A stretch of 64,000 nt of DNA from Chitinophagaceae bacterium (GTDB lineage: Bacteria > Bacteroidota > Bacteroidia > Chitinophagales > Chitinophagaceae), in the NCBI GenBank assembly GCA_017307735.1, contig JAFKGR010000003.1, forward strand, positions 186,001-250,000. The letters are read 5' to 3'. The position numbers and the translations under genes were made by a program. Of this stretch, positions 7,965 to 17,239 are shown in pieces; the first letter of the stretch is position 1, and every line of letters begins with the position of its first letter. The notes beneath the pieces are model-generated. The model made no database searches, had not been told where the DNA came from, and saw nothing but the letters and a program-made list of their open reading frames with translations.

Positions 7965-9830
7965 CTAAATATCAGTAATAATCCGGCTCTTCTCTTTGCC
8001 CTCCATCAGATTGACACTCCTGTTTATAAAATCAGTCAGCTCATTTCCTTTTAATAAACCCTGAGAAAGCAAAGCCATATCGGCCAGGTTTCGAACCATG
8101 TTTTTTTGTTTGGATTCATCCGATTCAGAAAGAATTTTTTTATACACCGGATGGTTACCATTTACGACCAATTGAATTTCATTCGGAAGATTTCCATAAA
8201 ACCCGCTCATACCTCCTCCCATAGATGCCATCTCTTTCATCCGGCGCATCATCTCGGGTTGGACAGCAACCACCGGATGACCTTCCGGCGAAAGACCTTT
8301 TATCTCGACAGTTGTATTTAACCCATCAATTTGCAATTTGAAGAATTCTTTTAATACATCTTTCTCTTTTTCGCTCAATACACTGTCTTTGTTCTCATTC
8401 TTGTCCACCAGATTATCTGCCGTATCTGCATCAACCCTGATGAATCTTACATCATCCCACTTCATTTCAATATTGCTGATAAATGCAGCATCAATCATCG
8501 TCTCCATCGTGACAACTTTGTAACCGCGGCCTTCTGCATCCTTTATAAAACTATTTTGTTGAACAGGATCATTGGAATAAATGATAACGTATTTGCCTTC
8601 CTTATTTTTCTGATTTGGTTCAACTGCTTTTTTGTACTCTTCAAGTGTATCAAATTTTCCATTTGATTCCTGAAAAAGCATAAAGCCTTTTGCTTTTTCG
8701 AGAAATTTATCTTCCGTAATCATTCCGTACTTCACAAACAATCCGATATTTTCCCATTTTTCTTCAAATGATTTTCTATCAGTCTTGAATAATTCCTCCA
8801 ACTTGTCGGCTACCTTTCGCGTAATATAATTATTGATTTTTTTGACGTTGGGGTCGCCTTGTAAATAACTCCTGCTTACATTTAACGGAATATCCGGACT
8901 GTCTATAACACCATGCAATAACATCAGAAATTCAGGGACAATATCTTTTACCTCATCCGTAACAAACACCTGATTGCTGTATAGCTGTATCTTATTTTTT
9001 TGAACCTCATAAGTGTTTTTCAACTTTGGAAAATAGAGAATACCGGTCAGATTAAAAGGATAATCCACATTGAGATGAATCCAGAAAAGTGGCATTTCTG
9101 CAAAGGGATATAACTCGCTATAAAATTTTTCGTAATCTTCTTTATTCAGTTCAGACGGTTTTCTCGTCCATGCCGGCTGTGTGTTATTAATCTGTTCATT
9201 GTCCTTTTCTTCTTTTCCGTCCAGAAATATCGGAACAGGAAGAAACCGGCAAAATCTTTCCAGAATACTTCTTATACGCCCGTCTTCAAGAAACTCACTG
9301 CTCTCATCATTTATATGCAAAACGATCTCTGTCCCACGGTCTGATTTTTCAGCATCTTCCAACACGTATTCAGGGCTTCCGTCGCAGGACCAATGAACGC
9401 CCCTGGAATTTTCCTTATAACTTTTAGAAAAAATTTCGACACTACTGCTCACCATAAAAGAAGAATAAAATCCCAATCCAAAATGGCCTATAATGTTGGA
9501 TTCATTTTTCCCTTTATACTTCTGCAAGAATTCTTCAGCTCCGCTGAATGCGACCTGGTTTATATATTTATCCAACTCATCAGCCGTCATCCCGATTCCT
9601 TTGTCTGAAATGGTAATTGTCTTTTTTTCCTTATCAACTTTCACGTGAATATCGATATTTCCTATATCACTCTTCAATTCGCCGGAAGATGCAAGCGTCT
9701 TCAATTTTTGAGTGGCATCTACCGCATTGCTGATAAGCTCACGAACAAAGATTTCGTGATCACTGTATAAAAACTTTTTAATAATAGGGAAAATATTCTC
9801 TGTCTGTACCCTGATACTTCCTTTTTGCAT
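7965..9830 (-). CDS. htpG: Molecular chaperone HtpG (Hsp90)
   Basis: ATP-dependent cytosolic chaperone. The N-terminal GHKL ATPase domain is seen in E-L-I-S-N-A-V-D-A (the Asn binds Mg-ATP), D-K-G-I-G-M-T and G-x-F-G-L-G-F-Y-S. The middle domain contains N-V-S-R-S-Y-L-Q (catalytic-loop Arg), and a C-terminal dimerisation domain follows. I start at the ATG at 9830 (M-Q-K-G-S-I-R-V), giving 621 aa; the longer frame adds eight unconserved residues. The gene stands alone, convergent with the methyltransferase. No CIRCE element is visible upstream. The octamer TGATGACA (9889-9896) upstream also occurs in the palindrome at 4415-4441. Confidence 0.95.
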   Translation of the reverse strand: MQKGSIRVQTENIFPIIKKFLYSDHEIFVRELISNAVDATQKLKTLASSGELKSDIGNIDIHVKVDKEKKTITISDKGIGMTADELDKYINQVAFSGAEEFLQKYKGKNESNIIGHFGLGFYSSFMVSSSVEIFSKSYKENSRGVHWSCDGSPEYVLEDAEKSDRGTEIVLHINDESSEFLEDGRIRSILERFCRFLPVPIFLDGKEEKDNEQINNTQPAWTRKPSELNKEDYEKFYSELYPFAEMPLFWIHLNVDYPFNLTGILYFPKLKNTYEVQKNKIQLYSNQVFVTDEVKDIVPEFLMLLHGVIDSPDIPLNVSRSYLQGDPNVKKINNYITRKVADKLEELFKTDRKSFEEKWENIGLFVKYGMITEDKFLEKAKGFMLFQESNGKFDTLEEYKKAVEPNQKNKEGKYVIIYSNDPVQQNSFIKDAEGRGYKVVTMETMIDAAFISNIEMKWDDVRFIRVDADTADNLVDKNENKDSVLSEKEKDVLKEFFKLQIDGLNTTVEIKGLSPEGHPVVAVQPEMMRRMKEMASMGGGMSGFYGNLPNEIQLVVNGNHPVYKKILSESDESKQKNMVRNLADMALLSQGLLKGNELTDFINRSVNLMEGKEKSRIITDI

Positions 9831-9961
9831 GGAACCTGATTTTTTCTTCCACAAACCAAATAAAATGCCATCTTAATGTAAACTGACATGATGACAATTA
9901 GTCAAAATATCATTCTTGTATTATCAAAAAATTTATTCTAAAACCATTGACGAACAAAAAA

Positions 9962-9989
9962 GAAAAAGCTCCTCAAATCCTGAGAAGCT
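9962..9989 (-). terminator. Intrinsic terminator of the T9SS-exported repeat protein gene
   Basis: On the minus strand AGCTTCTCA pairs with TGAGGAGCT (one G-U pair) around a 5-base loop and is followed by T-T-T-T-T-C-T. It lies 29 bp after the stop codon. Confidence 0.75.
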
Positions 9990-10017
9990 ATTTTCTTTTT
10001 TCGGATTAAAAAATTAT

Positions 10018-13000
10018 TTATTTCACAAACCGCAGCGTGGATTGTTCTCCGGTGGGGTATGTTATTTCAAGTGTATAAATTCCACTTGCCAATTTGATCG
10101 TAGGTTTAATATCCATGGAACTCTGACCAATATTTACATTTACCTGCCTGGAATCAATCGTTTGCCCGGCCTGATTTCTGATGCTGAAATAGTAAACGCC
10201 GTTTACAGAAGTTTTCATTTGCAAATGAACATTATTTCCAACAACCGGATTGGGGAAAATGCTCATTGATTTCACATCAATCTGATCGATGGTTGCCTTT
10301 GCTATTTCAGAATATCCCTTTTTGCCATCTAAATCAACGGAAACAATTCTGTAAAAATTAACCCCCGACAACGGTTTATCATCTGTAAACTGATATTGTG
10401 TGGAATGATCAGCATTTACAGATCCGATTGCGTTAAAATGAGTTCCGTCAGAAGATCTTTCTATGCTATAATTATTCACATTCTCTTCATTCTCAATTTT
10501 CCAGATTACGTTGATTTTATTATCTTTTTTCTCAGCAGTAACTGAGGTAAAGGTAACCGGCATGATGGTCATCTTGCGAAATACAACCAGGAAACGGTTT
10601 GCGGCGTAAGAACCCGAATTGTTGACGATAGTAAAATCATAGGTAGTTGTTCCGCCAAGATCAATCGGAGTAGATTTTCCTGTAAACCTGTCCACTAAAA
10701 ATGCTTCTCTGTCATTAGCCTGCTCTGTAAGATTTATTTTAAAACGGTAATTGGCATAACTCATTCCTGTAAAATTCAGTTGAGTAGTATCACTCCCGGA
10801 TGACAACGATTTGCTTTCCATGGCAAGCACGGTATTTTGAGATTTAATACTCAGATTTTCCCCGGTATTAGCCGATTTGACAGCATCATTTTCATCCAAA
10901 CTATTGCTGTAATCAGCATTGAAATCTTGTAAAACACCATCCACAAGTTTCTCCTGGCCATTGGAAACATTAAATAAGTTGATCTCCAGTTCGTCGTCAT
11001 CATTTAGTGCGCCCCTGGCCCCAGCAGGCCGCAGGAAAGAACCCGGATTCACAGAATCAACCTTACTATTTTCTGTAATTTGAAGAGAGCCGCCTTTTTC
11101 ATTGAATGCAAAAAAAGCTTCTCCACTATTGATATAGGTTACCTCGTCTTTATTATTACTGATAGACGGTATTACTTTCATTTTTCCGTTTTTACCAATC
11201 TTTATTGTTCTGTACGCGCCATAACTGTTTCCCAGTTGAGGATCCCAATAATAATAAAACATATTACGTGTAGTAAGAATCTTTCTGGGATCAATTTTAG
11301 ATGCATAGGGATTTCCAATTGCGATAAACTGACCCGGAGTGATATTGATTGTGGGCTGATCACCCAATCTCAATTCACCTCTTGTCCTAAGAGTAGTTTC
11401 AGTTACCGGAGAGCTCAATACATTCGCAGTACGATCACCTCTTATAAATACCATGTAAGCATCTGAAGAATCTTTAAAAGAATCAAGTGTCGACTTGATG
11501 CCTACCCATGTATTGTTTTTGGAATTATAAGTTTTAACAGAAGGAGCGTAAGATGGTGCATCAAACCCTTTGGCTTGCCAATCACTCATTTCACCTGTGA
11601 TCTGAATTCCTTTTCCCAGAATGGAAGTTGTATTATTTGCCGGTTGTCCTTCCTGCCACGCATCATGGATTGACTGTCCGGGCAGGGTAGAAACAGACAG
11701 GAATTTCCATCCCTTTCTGGGCGCAATATAATTTTCCACCGTTACTTTTCCGGCTATTATATTTCTACTTGTATTACCAACATTTGCGGTACCAGAGGAA
11801 TTTGATTTGAGTGTCAGCAAATCATTTGTATAAAATGTTTTTCCGTTTTTCTGAAAGTTTATATTTCCATAAACATCCAGAGAATCCGTAAGAGTAAGAT
11901 CAGTATTGATCACCATATTTTTAATCGCCCTGTTTTTGAAAACACTACCATCCAATTCCTGTCCGATGGTATCTCCGAAAATGATAGTTCCGTTCCCGGC
12001 GTCGATACTGCTATCACCACCTGTGATATTTCCATCCAAAAACAAATTTCCGGTGATGGTTAATATTGCCGGCGATGAAATGGAAATGTTTTCGGCATAG
12101 GATGTCGATGCAATTTCAGGGTTATTTTGTGTAGATGAAATCGAAACATCCCAACTGCTGTCCGGAATAATTTTTCCTTTCCAGTTTTTAGCATCATTCC
12201 AATCATTGGTCAATCCAAGCCATACCAGCTTATCTGTAACCGAAATTGAAGCGCTTCCCTGAATGTATGGTTTACAACCTGTCGAAGAGGTTACGCCTGA
12301 TATTGTATAATTGACAGATTGTGACAAAGCCGGAGTATTGATGGTATTCATTCCACTCAAGAGATTTTGAACCTTTAAAGTGGATCCATCATTTCCATTC
12401 AATACTGCACTGTAAGTGTTATTCTGTGAACCATCATCCGAAATATTTAAATAAAGTATCGCAGTTTTTCCCTGGTGAATGGTAGTATCTCCGCTGAGAA
12501 CGACATTCAACGCAGCCTTAATTTCAAAACTGATACTTGCAGAACAGCCTTTGGTATCTATCACCGAAACATTGTGGCCACCCGGAGCAAGATTTGAAAA
12601 GGTATTGTTTGTTACAAATGGCTGTCCATCCAGGCTATATTGATACGGCGATTTACCATTCTGAGCACCCATTTGAACTTTCCCGACACCCCAGGTGCAA
12701 TTGTAATCTTCCTGGTAATATATCACTGCGTTCAATGGTGAACCGGACGATACGGTGATCGACTTTGAATCTGAGGTACATCCATTAATATCTTTCGCAA
12801 TGATGGTGTAATTGCCGGCTTTCAGATTATTGAAGCTGCTTGCAGTTTGCCAGGTAGCTCCATTATCAATGGAATACCAAATTGTATTCTGGGTGCCGCC
12901 AAAGGCAGTCAGATTAATTGCCCCATCGCTTGAAGTGGGGCACGTTGTATTTACAGCATTGATACTGCTGATTGTAACCGGGTTGGAAACATTGGAGATC

Positions 13001-13344
13001 CATATTTTTTTAGCATCCGATTTATTCCCGTCTGAATCTTTCACGATAACCGTATAATTTTGGCCACCGGCAAGATTGCTGAAAACATTATTACTATAGA
13101 AAGTAACTCCATTATCTATAGAATAAAAATAAGTTCCGTTACCGTCAGAAGCAGTAATAGTAAGCTGGGCATCAGCGGCCTGATAGCAACTGATATCTGA
13201 ACCATTATAGCTCTTTTTGGTAATCGTTATACCGATTTTCTTCCCGCCGGCAAATACATAAGAATTAATGCTGGGCACCACGAAAATAAGTACAATGAAA
13301 AGAATTAAAGTCTTTTTTAGTTTTTGAGTTTTTAACTGGGGCAT
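10018..13344 (-). CDS. Large secreted protein with SprB-type repeats and T9SS type A sorting domain
   Basis: A 1108-aa protein predicted to cross the outer membrane by the type IX secretion system and be attached to, or released from, the cell surface. A signal peptide (residues 1 to about 33) is followed by about four repeats of 75-80 residues (to about 280). Each holds a Y-S-I-D-N-G or Y-S-L-D-G-Q core, an F-S/N-N-L turn and K-D-x-x-G-C endings, like the repeats of the gliding adhesin SprB. A beta-rich central region carries I-I-F-G-D and V-E-N-Y-I-A-P-R-K-G-W-K type segments. Then come an F-x-V-x-W-x-I-E-N-E-E-N fibronectin-like domain and a C-terminal sorting domain from about residue 1029 (F-P-N-P-V, ending R-F-V-K). 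No sprB/porP partner genes are adjacent, so a role in adhesion is only inferred. Confidence 0.85.
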   Translation of the reverse strand: MPQLKTQKLKKTLILFIVLIFVVPSINSYVFAGGKKIGITITKKSYNGSDISCYQAADAQLTITASDGNGTYFYSIDNGVTFYSNNVFSNLAGGQNYTVIVKDSDGNKSDAKKIWISNVSNPVTISSINAVNTTCPTSSDGAINLTAFGGTQNTIWYSIDNGATWQTASSFNNLKAGNYTIIAKDINGCTSDSKSITVSSGSPLNAVIYYQEDYNCTWGVGKVQMGAQNGKSPYQYSLDGQPFVTNNTFSNLAPGGHNVSVIDTKGCSASISFEIKAALNVVLSGDTTIHQGKTAILYLNISDDGSQNNTYSAVLNGNDGSTLKVQNLLSGMNTINTPALSQSVNYTISGVTSSTGCKPYIQGSASISVTDKLVWLGLTNDWNDAKNWKGKIIPDSSWDVSISSTQNNPEIASTSYAENISISSPAILTITGNLFLDGNITGGDSSIDAGNGTIIFGDTIGQELDGSVFKNRAIKNMVINTDLTLTDSLDVYGNINFQKNGKTFYTNDLLTLKSNSSGTANVGNTSRNIIAGKVTVENYIAPRKGWKFLSVSTLPGQSIHDAWQEGQPANNTTSILGKGIQITGEMSDWQAKGFDAPSYAPSVKTYNSKNNTWVGIKSTLDSFKDSSDAYMVFIRGDRTANVLSSPVTETTLRTRGELRLGDQPTINITPGQFIAIGNPYASKIDPRKILTTRNMFYYYWDPQLGNSYGAYRTIKIGKNGKMKVIPSISNNKDEVTYINSGEAFFAFNEKGGSLQITENSKVDSVNPGSFLRPAGARGALNDDDELEINLFNVSNGQEKLVDGVLQDFNADYSNSLDENDAVKSANTGENLSIKSQNTVLAMESKSLSSGSDTTQLNFTGMSYANYRFKINLTEQANDREAFLVDRFTGKSTPIDLGGTTTYDFTIVNNSGSYAANRFLVVFRKMTIMPVTFTSVTAEKKDNKINVIWKIENEENVNNYSIERSSDGTHFNAIGSVNADHSTQYQFTDDKPLSGVNFYRIVSVDLDGKKGYSEIAKATIDQIDVKSMSIFPNPVVGNNVHLQMKTSVNGVYYFSIRNQAGQTIDSRQVNVNIGQSSMDIKPTIKLASGIYTLEITYPTGEQSTLRFVK

Positions 13345-13449
13345 AAACTACAATTAGATAATTTGTATCAATCCTGATACCGGGCGTCTGAAAAAGTAGT
13401 TGGGGTAAAATTCCAGACTAATAAGGCAGGTTCTAATTGTAAGAGGGAG

Positions 13450-13457
13450 CAAATATA
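13450..13457 (-). promoter_or_regulatory. Candidate -7 box for the T9SS repeat protein gene
   Basis: The minus strand reads TATATTTG followed by C, fitting TAnnTTTG. It lies 106 bp upstream of the ATG. No TTG is visible at a suitable -33 distance, so support is partial. Confidence 0.35.
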
Positions 13458-13758
13458 ATATGCGGTTTTGATAAATGGTAATTTTACTGAAACAATTTGT
13501 AAATATGCCCTAAAAACGGCACCTTGTATTGTAATATTGTGTTGACTGCCTGTATCAATAAAAAAAAGATTCACAAGTCTCCTACTGATTACCAATAAGC
13601 TATATTTAAAGATTATTGTTAAATACCTTTTTCCCCTATATGCAATTAAAAAAATCCGAAGCATACGTTTCCAAAAACTGATTTTTACAAAAGTCGAGTA
13701 GTTTTACTCAATATTACTTCTGTTAAAATGAAAGAGATATTTTCCATGAATGATTCGT

Positions 13759-13786
13759 AAAAAAGAAAGCTCATACATGGCCTTCT
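13759..13786 (-). terminator. Probable intrinsic terminator of the topoisomerase IV subunit A gene
   Basis: On the minus strand AGAAGGC pairs with GCTTTCT (one G-U) around a 9-base loop and runs directly into a T-tract, 13 bp after the parC stop. The stem is short, so confidence is moderate. Confidence 0.5.
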
Positions 13787-13799
13787 GAAAAAAAAACAG

Positions 13800-16316
13800 T
13801 TACCCAAACAGTTCGCCTTGCACGCCCGGTTCAAGAGGTTGCACCCATTCCATCTGATCACTTTTTGAAAAATCAGCCAGTTTGTTCCCCACTGCTTTCC
13901 AGCCCATGACATCTACCATTTTGTGCAATTTGATTTTGGCTTTTCTTATCTGCGAACCCCGGCCCGTTTGCATGGCCAATACAGGTTCCTCCATGGTAGT
14001 CACTTCCATCAATTGATTCCCTTCACCTTCTTTGATGAACATAAACTTTGAATTCAGTGTATTGGTTTCAATCTTAAACCTTTTTACATTGTATTGCAAT
14101 TTCTCTGCATCCAGATAAACAGCGGTAATGATTTTATCAGCATCAAATTTTTCAATGAGTTTGATCTGATCAGGTTCAAAACGTTGTAAGAGTTCCTGAC
14201 CTGTGATCTCATAATTTCCATCATTGTAAATAACCAGCAATTTATCATCACCTTCAAAATCACCCAATGCAATTCCGTTACCCTCTTCATTAAGCCTTCC
14301 ATAGGTAGTATCAAACCAGAGTTTTCGGTTTTCCAATGTACTTTTTCCTTTTTCAGCCATCTTCACAGATCGCACAGGATATTTGGTCACAATATTACCG
14401 ATACTCCCCCTGTTTCTGATTTCAAGTGTTTCAAATTGAAATTCGAATTCCTTGATTCTCGCTTTGGTAACGGGTGACAAAATTATCCTGACAACTTCTG
14501 CCTCGCCATTAGGATTGACACTGAAATATTGAACTTTACTGTGTTCACTTCCCTTGGTCAAGTCATACTCTTTATCGCGTGTAATACCTGTCACATTAAA
14601 CCTCTTGGCATAACTCACCCCTTTTTTGCCATCTGTATAAATCATGTTATAAGTGGTACGCGCATCACTCTTGTCGAATATGGCTGCGTGAATGATATCT
14701 TTCCCGATAAACACCTTGTCTGCTACTTTCACCACTTTCATCTTCCCCTCTCTTGTAAAAACAATGATGTCATCCAAATCGCTGCACTCTGTAACAAATT
14801 CATCTTTTTTCAAATCAGTTCCAATAAATCCTTCCTGGCGGTTCATATAGAGCCGGGTATTCGCGAGCGCAACCTGTTTGGCCTGAATAGTATCAAACAG
14901 ACGGATTTCCGTTTTGCGCTCCCTGCCCTTGCCATATTTTTTCAGGAGATTTTCAAAATAGGAAACAGCAAAATCTGTCAGATGAGCCAAATCGTAATTT
15001 ACCTCATCAATTTGCTTTTCGAGATCTTTGATTTGATCATTCAGTTGATCAATATCCAGTTTGTAAATCCTGCGTACAGGCTTCTCCGTTAATTTCAATA
15101 AATCTTCTCTGGTTATTTCACGCTTCAGTAATTTTTTAAAAGGATTAAAGGCCTTATCAATTGCCTGTAATACCTTTTCCCATGTTTCATATTTCTTTTC
15201 AAGCTCCTTATAAATCCTTTCTTCAAAAAATATTTTTTCCAGGGAGGTGTAATGCCATTTCTGATTGAGTTCATCCAACCTGATCTCCAGTTCCCTTTTC
15301 AATAACTCCCGGGTCTGATCTGCCGAAAATTTCAATAAATCAGAAACCCCGGCAAAATGTGGTTTCTGTTTTTCAATTACACAGGCATTGGGAGAAATAG
15401 AAAGTTCACAATCGGTAAAAGCATACAAAGCATCGATGGTGATGTCAGGTGAGACCCCGGATGCCAGATCTACGCGGATCTCAACATCAGCGGCAGTATT
15501 ATCGGTTACTTTTTTTACTTTTATTTTACCACTGTCGTTGGCTTTCAGGATGCTGTCGATCAATTGCGAAGTGGTTACCCCATAGGGAACATCTTTAATG
15601 AGAAGTGTCTTCTTATCCAATTCCTCAATCCTGCATCTCACGCGGATTTTCCCTCCTCTGATACCATCATTATAATCAGAAACATCAACCATTCCACCTG
15701 TGGGAAAATCAGGATAAAGTTCAAATTTCCTGCCCCGGTAATATTTAATAGAAGCCTCAATCAGCTCGCAAAAATTATGAGGAAGAATTTTAGTTGCCAG
15801 GCCCACAGCAATTCCCTCCGCACCCTGATCGAGCAGCAACGGAAATTTCATCGGCAGGGCGACCGGCTCATTTTTTCTTCCGTCATAACTCAATTGCCAT
15901 TGCGTGGTTTTTTCATTGAAAGCCACGTCCAACGCAAACTTGCTTAGCCTGGCTTCAATATATCTCGGGGCTGCGGCATCATCACCGGTTCTCACATCAC
16001 CCCAGTTTCCCTGTGTCTCTAATAAAAGATCTTTCTGGCCCAGATTCACCACGGCATCGCCAATACTTGCATCTCCGTGAGGATGGTACTGCATACTTTG
16101 ACCTATGATGTTGGCAACCTTGTTAAACCTGCCATCATCCATTTCTTTCATTGCGTGCAGAATCCTTCTTTGCACAGGTTTTAATCCGTCTTCAATTGCA
16201 GGTACAGCCCTTTCAAGAATCACATAACTTGCATAATCCAAAAACCAGGTTTTATATTGGCCTGATATTCCACTGTCCGAAATCACATACGGTTCTTTCT
16301 TCTTCGATTTTGCCAT
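13800..16316 (-). CDS. parC: DNA topoisomerase IV / gyrase subunit A
   Basis: DNA-cleaving and rejoining subunit of a type IIA topoisomerase, most likely the decatenating topoisomerase IV of Bacteroidota. The winged-helix/tower core shows the catalytic Tyr119 in A-A-P-R-Y-I-E-A-R-L, and the D-G-L-K-P-V-Q-R-R-I-L segment lies at 43-53. A C-terminal beta-pinwheel region follows, without a clear gyrase box (Q-R-R-G-G-K-G). That favours ParC over GyrA. I start at the ATG at 16316 (M-A-K-S-K-K-K), giving 838 aa; the longer frame adds 12 residues. In the quinolone region Y-H-P-H-G-D is followed by Ala83 where drug-sensitive enzymes have Ser, while Asp87 is kept. No parE gene is adjacent in the window. 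Confidence 0.9.
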   Translation of the reverse strand: MAKSKKKEPYVISDSGISGQYKTWFLDYASYVILERAVPAIEDGLKPVQRRILHAMKEMDDGRFNKVANIIGQSMQYHPHGDASIGDAVVNLGQKDLLLETQGNWGDVRTGDDAAAPRYIEARLSKFALDVAFNEKTTQWQLSYDGRKNEPVALPMKFPLLLDQGAEGIAVGLATKILPHNFCELIEASIKYYRGRKFELYPDFPTGGMVDVSDYNDGIRGGKIRVRCRIEELDKKTLLIKDVPYGVTTSQLIDSILKANDSGKIKVKKVTDNTAADVEIRVDLASGVSPDITIDALYAFTDCELSISPNACVIEKQKPHFAGVSDLLKFSADQTRELLKRELEIRLDELNQKWHYTSLEKIFFEERIYKELEKKYETWEKVLQAIDKAFNPFKKLLKREITREDLLKLTEKPVRRIYKLDIDQLNDQIKDLEKQIDEVNYDLAHLTDFAVSYFENLLKKYGKGRERKTEIRLFDTIQAKQVALANTRLYMNRQEGFIGTDLKKDEFVTECSDLDDIIVFTREGKMKVVKVADKVFIGKDIIHAAIFDKSDARTTYNMIYTDGKKGVSYAKRFNVTGITRDKEYDLTKGSEHSKVQYFSVNPNGEAEVVRIILSPVTKARIKEFEFQFETLEIRNRGSIGNIVTKYPVRSVKMAEKGKSTLENRKLWFDTTYGRLNEEGNGIALGDFEGDDKLLVIYNDGNYEITGQELLQRFEPDQIKLIEKFDADKIITAVYLDAEKLQYNVKRFKIETNTLNSKFMFIKEGEGNQLMEVTTMEEPVLAMQTGRGSQIRKAKIKLHKMVDVMGWKAVGNKLADFSKSDQMEWVQPLEPGVQGELFG

Positions 16317-16474
16317 GGGGCGCAATTTAATAAGGCAGTGAATGCTTTCCAATTTTTATTGAAAACACACAGCCCAAATACTTTTGATCTTGAAATCAAA
16401 AATAATTTTCCATCAACTGGCAATTATCCATCGGATAAAACAAAAAAGTAACACACCCCAGGAAAAATATCCGG

Positions 16475-17239
16475 CTACACTCCGGCAATACGCTCTTTGT
16501 ATTTTGCCAATGCCTCATCCAGCCTTTGTTTGGCGGTGGTATCTCCCGGGACATTGTGTGAAGGGTGGATGTATAATTTCACTCCCCGCTCTGCCAGAAT
16601 TTCTGCAACGGTAGTGACCGTCATCCAGACACAAGTTACGAATGCCATCGTAGAAACCGGCCCTATTTTATCCTGATGGTTTTTGAGAGGAACAGATGCA
16701 TCCCCGATGGGAGCACAACTATCAACCACAATATCGGCAACATCAAAAATCGTTTTACCGCTGGAATGCCTCGTCTGTTTACCCTTTGCGGCAGCAGCCG
16801 AACCATAAGCTATCACTTTCATTCCTCTTTTCTTTGCTTCAAGAGCCACATCAATATTTACATTGTTGATTCCGGAATGAGAAAAAATCCACATCGTATC
16901 ACGCGGATCAAAATTGTATCCTTTCATAATTTCGACACCATACCCTTCTACCCTCTCGAGAAAAACAAACTGATGAACTCCCATTTCTCCGGTAATATGC
17001 GTAAAGAAAGTCAGAGGCAATTCTACCATTGGATGAAAACCCACAAATCCTCCGATCCGTGGATACATTTCTTCCACAGGAATGGTGGCATGCCCGCATC
17101 CGAAAGTGTGAACCCATCTGCCAGCCTCAATACTGTTGGCCATGGCCTCCGCGGCTTTTTGAATATTTTCCATTTGGGTGTTTTCAATTTGTGCCATCAC
17201 ATCCCTGGCATTACTGAGCCATTGTTTCGCTAACATCAT
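16475..17239 (-). CDS. SIS-domain sugar isomerase-like protein (UPF0309 type)
   Basis: A 254-aa protein with a sugar isomerase (SIS) fold: G-R-W-V-H-T-F-G-C-G-H-A near residues 40-51, I-F-S-H-S-G-I-N-N-V-N for phosphosugar binding, and a helical C-terminus. SIS domains bind phosphosugars and occur in phosphoheptose isomerases, MurQ etherases and regulators. This one resembles the UPF0309/'sugar isomerase domain-containing' group, whose reaction is unknown to me. Its start (ATG at 17239, or 17236) lies inside the end of the MFS gene, so the two are coupled. With the ROK-family protein and transporter upstream it forms a small sugar-uptake and processing operon. About 160 bp separate it from parC. 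Confidence 0.8.
   Translation of the reverse strand: MMLAKQWLSNARDVMAQIENTQMENIQKAAEAMANSIEAGRWVHTFGCGHATIPVEEMYPRIGGFVGFHPMVELPLTFFTHITGEMGVHQFVFLERVEGYGVEIMKGYNFDPRDTMWIFSHSGINNVNIDVALEAKKRGMKVIAYGSAAAAKGKQTRHSSGKTIFDVADIVVDSCAPIGDASVPLKNHQDKIGPVSTMAFVTCVWMTVTTVAEILAERGVKLYIHPSHNVPGDTTAKQRLDEALAKYKERIAGV

Larger units (their letters stand above)
13345..13799. other. Intergenic stretch of 455 bp
   Basis: No convincing gene. It carries the putative parC terminator at its right end and a TAnnTTTG box for the repeat-protein gene near 13450. The only frame of note (98 codons, minus strand, 13368-13664) has no recognisable motif and atypical composition. I see no RNA gene. Confidence 0.6.

Noticed and set aside
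9916..10269. 117-codon plus-strand frame
   Set aside because: Antisense to the sorting domain of the T9SS protein and runs through its terminator hairpin.
13368..13664. 98-codon minus-strand frame in the largest intergenic gap
   Set aside because: No motif, hydrophobic and basic random-looking composition, and it spans the candidate -7 box of the repeat-protein gene.
14529..15092. 187-codon plus-strand frame
   Set aside because: Lies wholly antisense to the conserved parC gene; composition is that of a mirrored coding strand.
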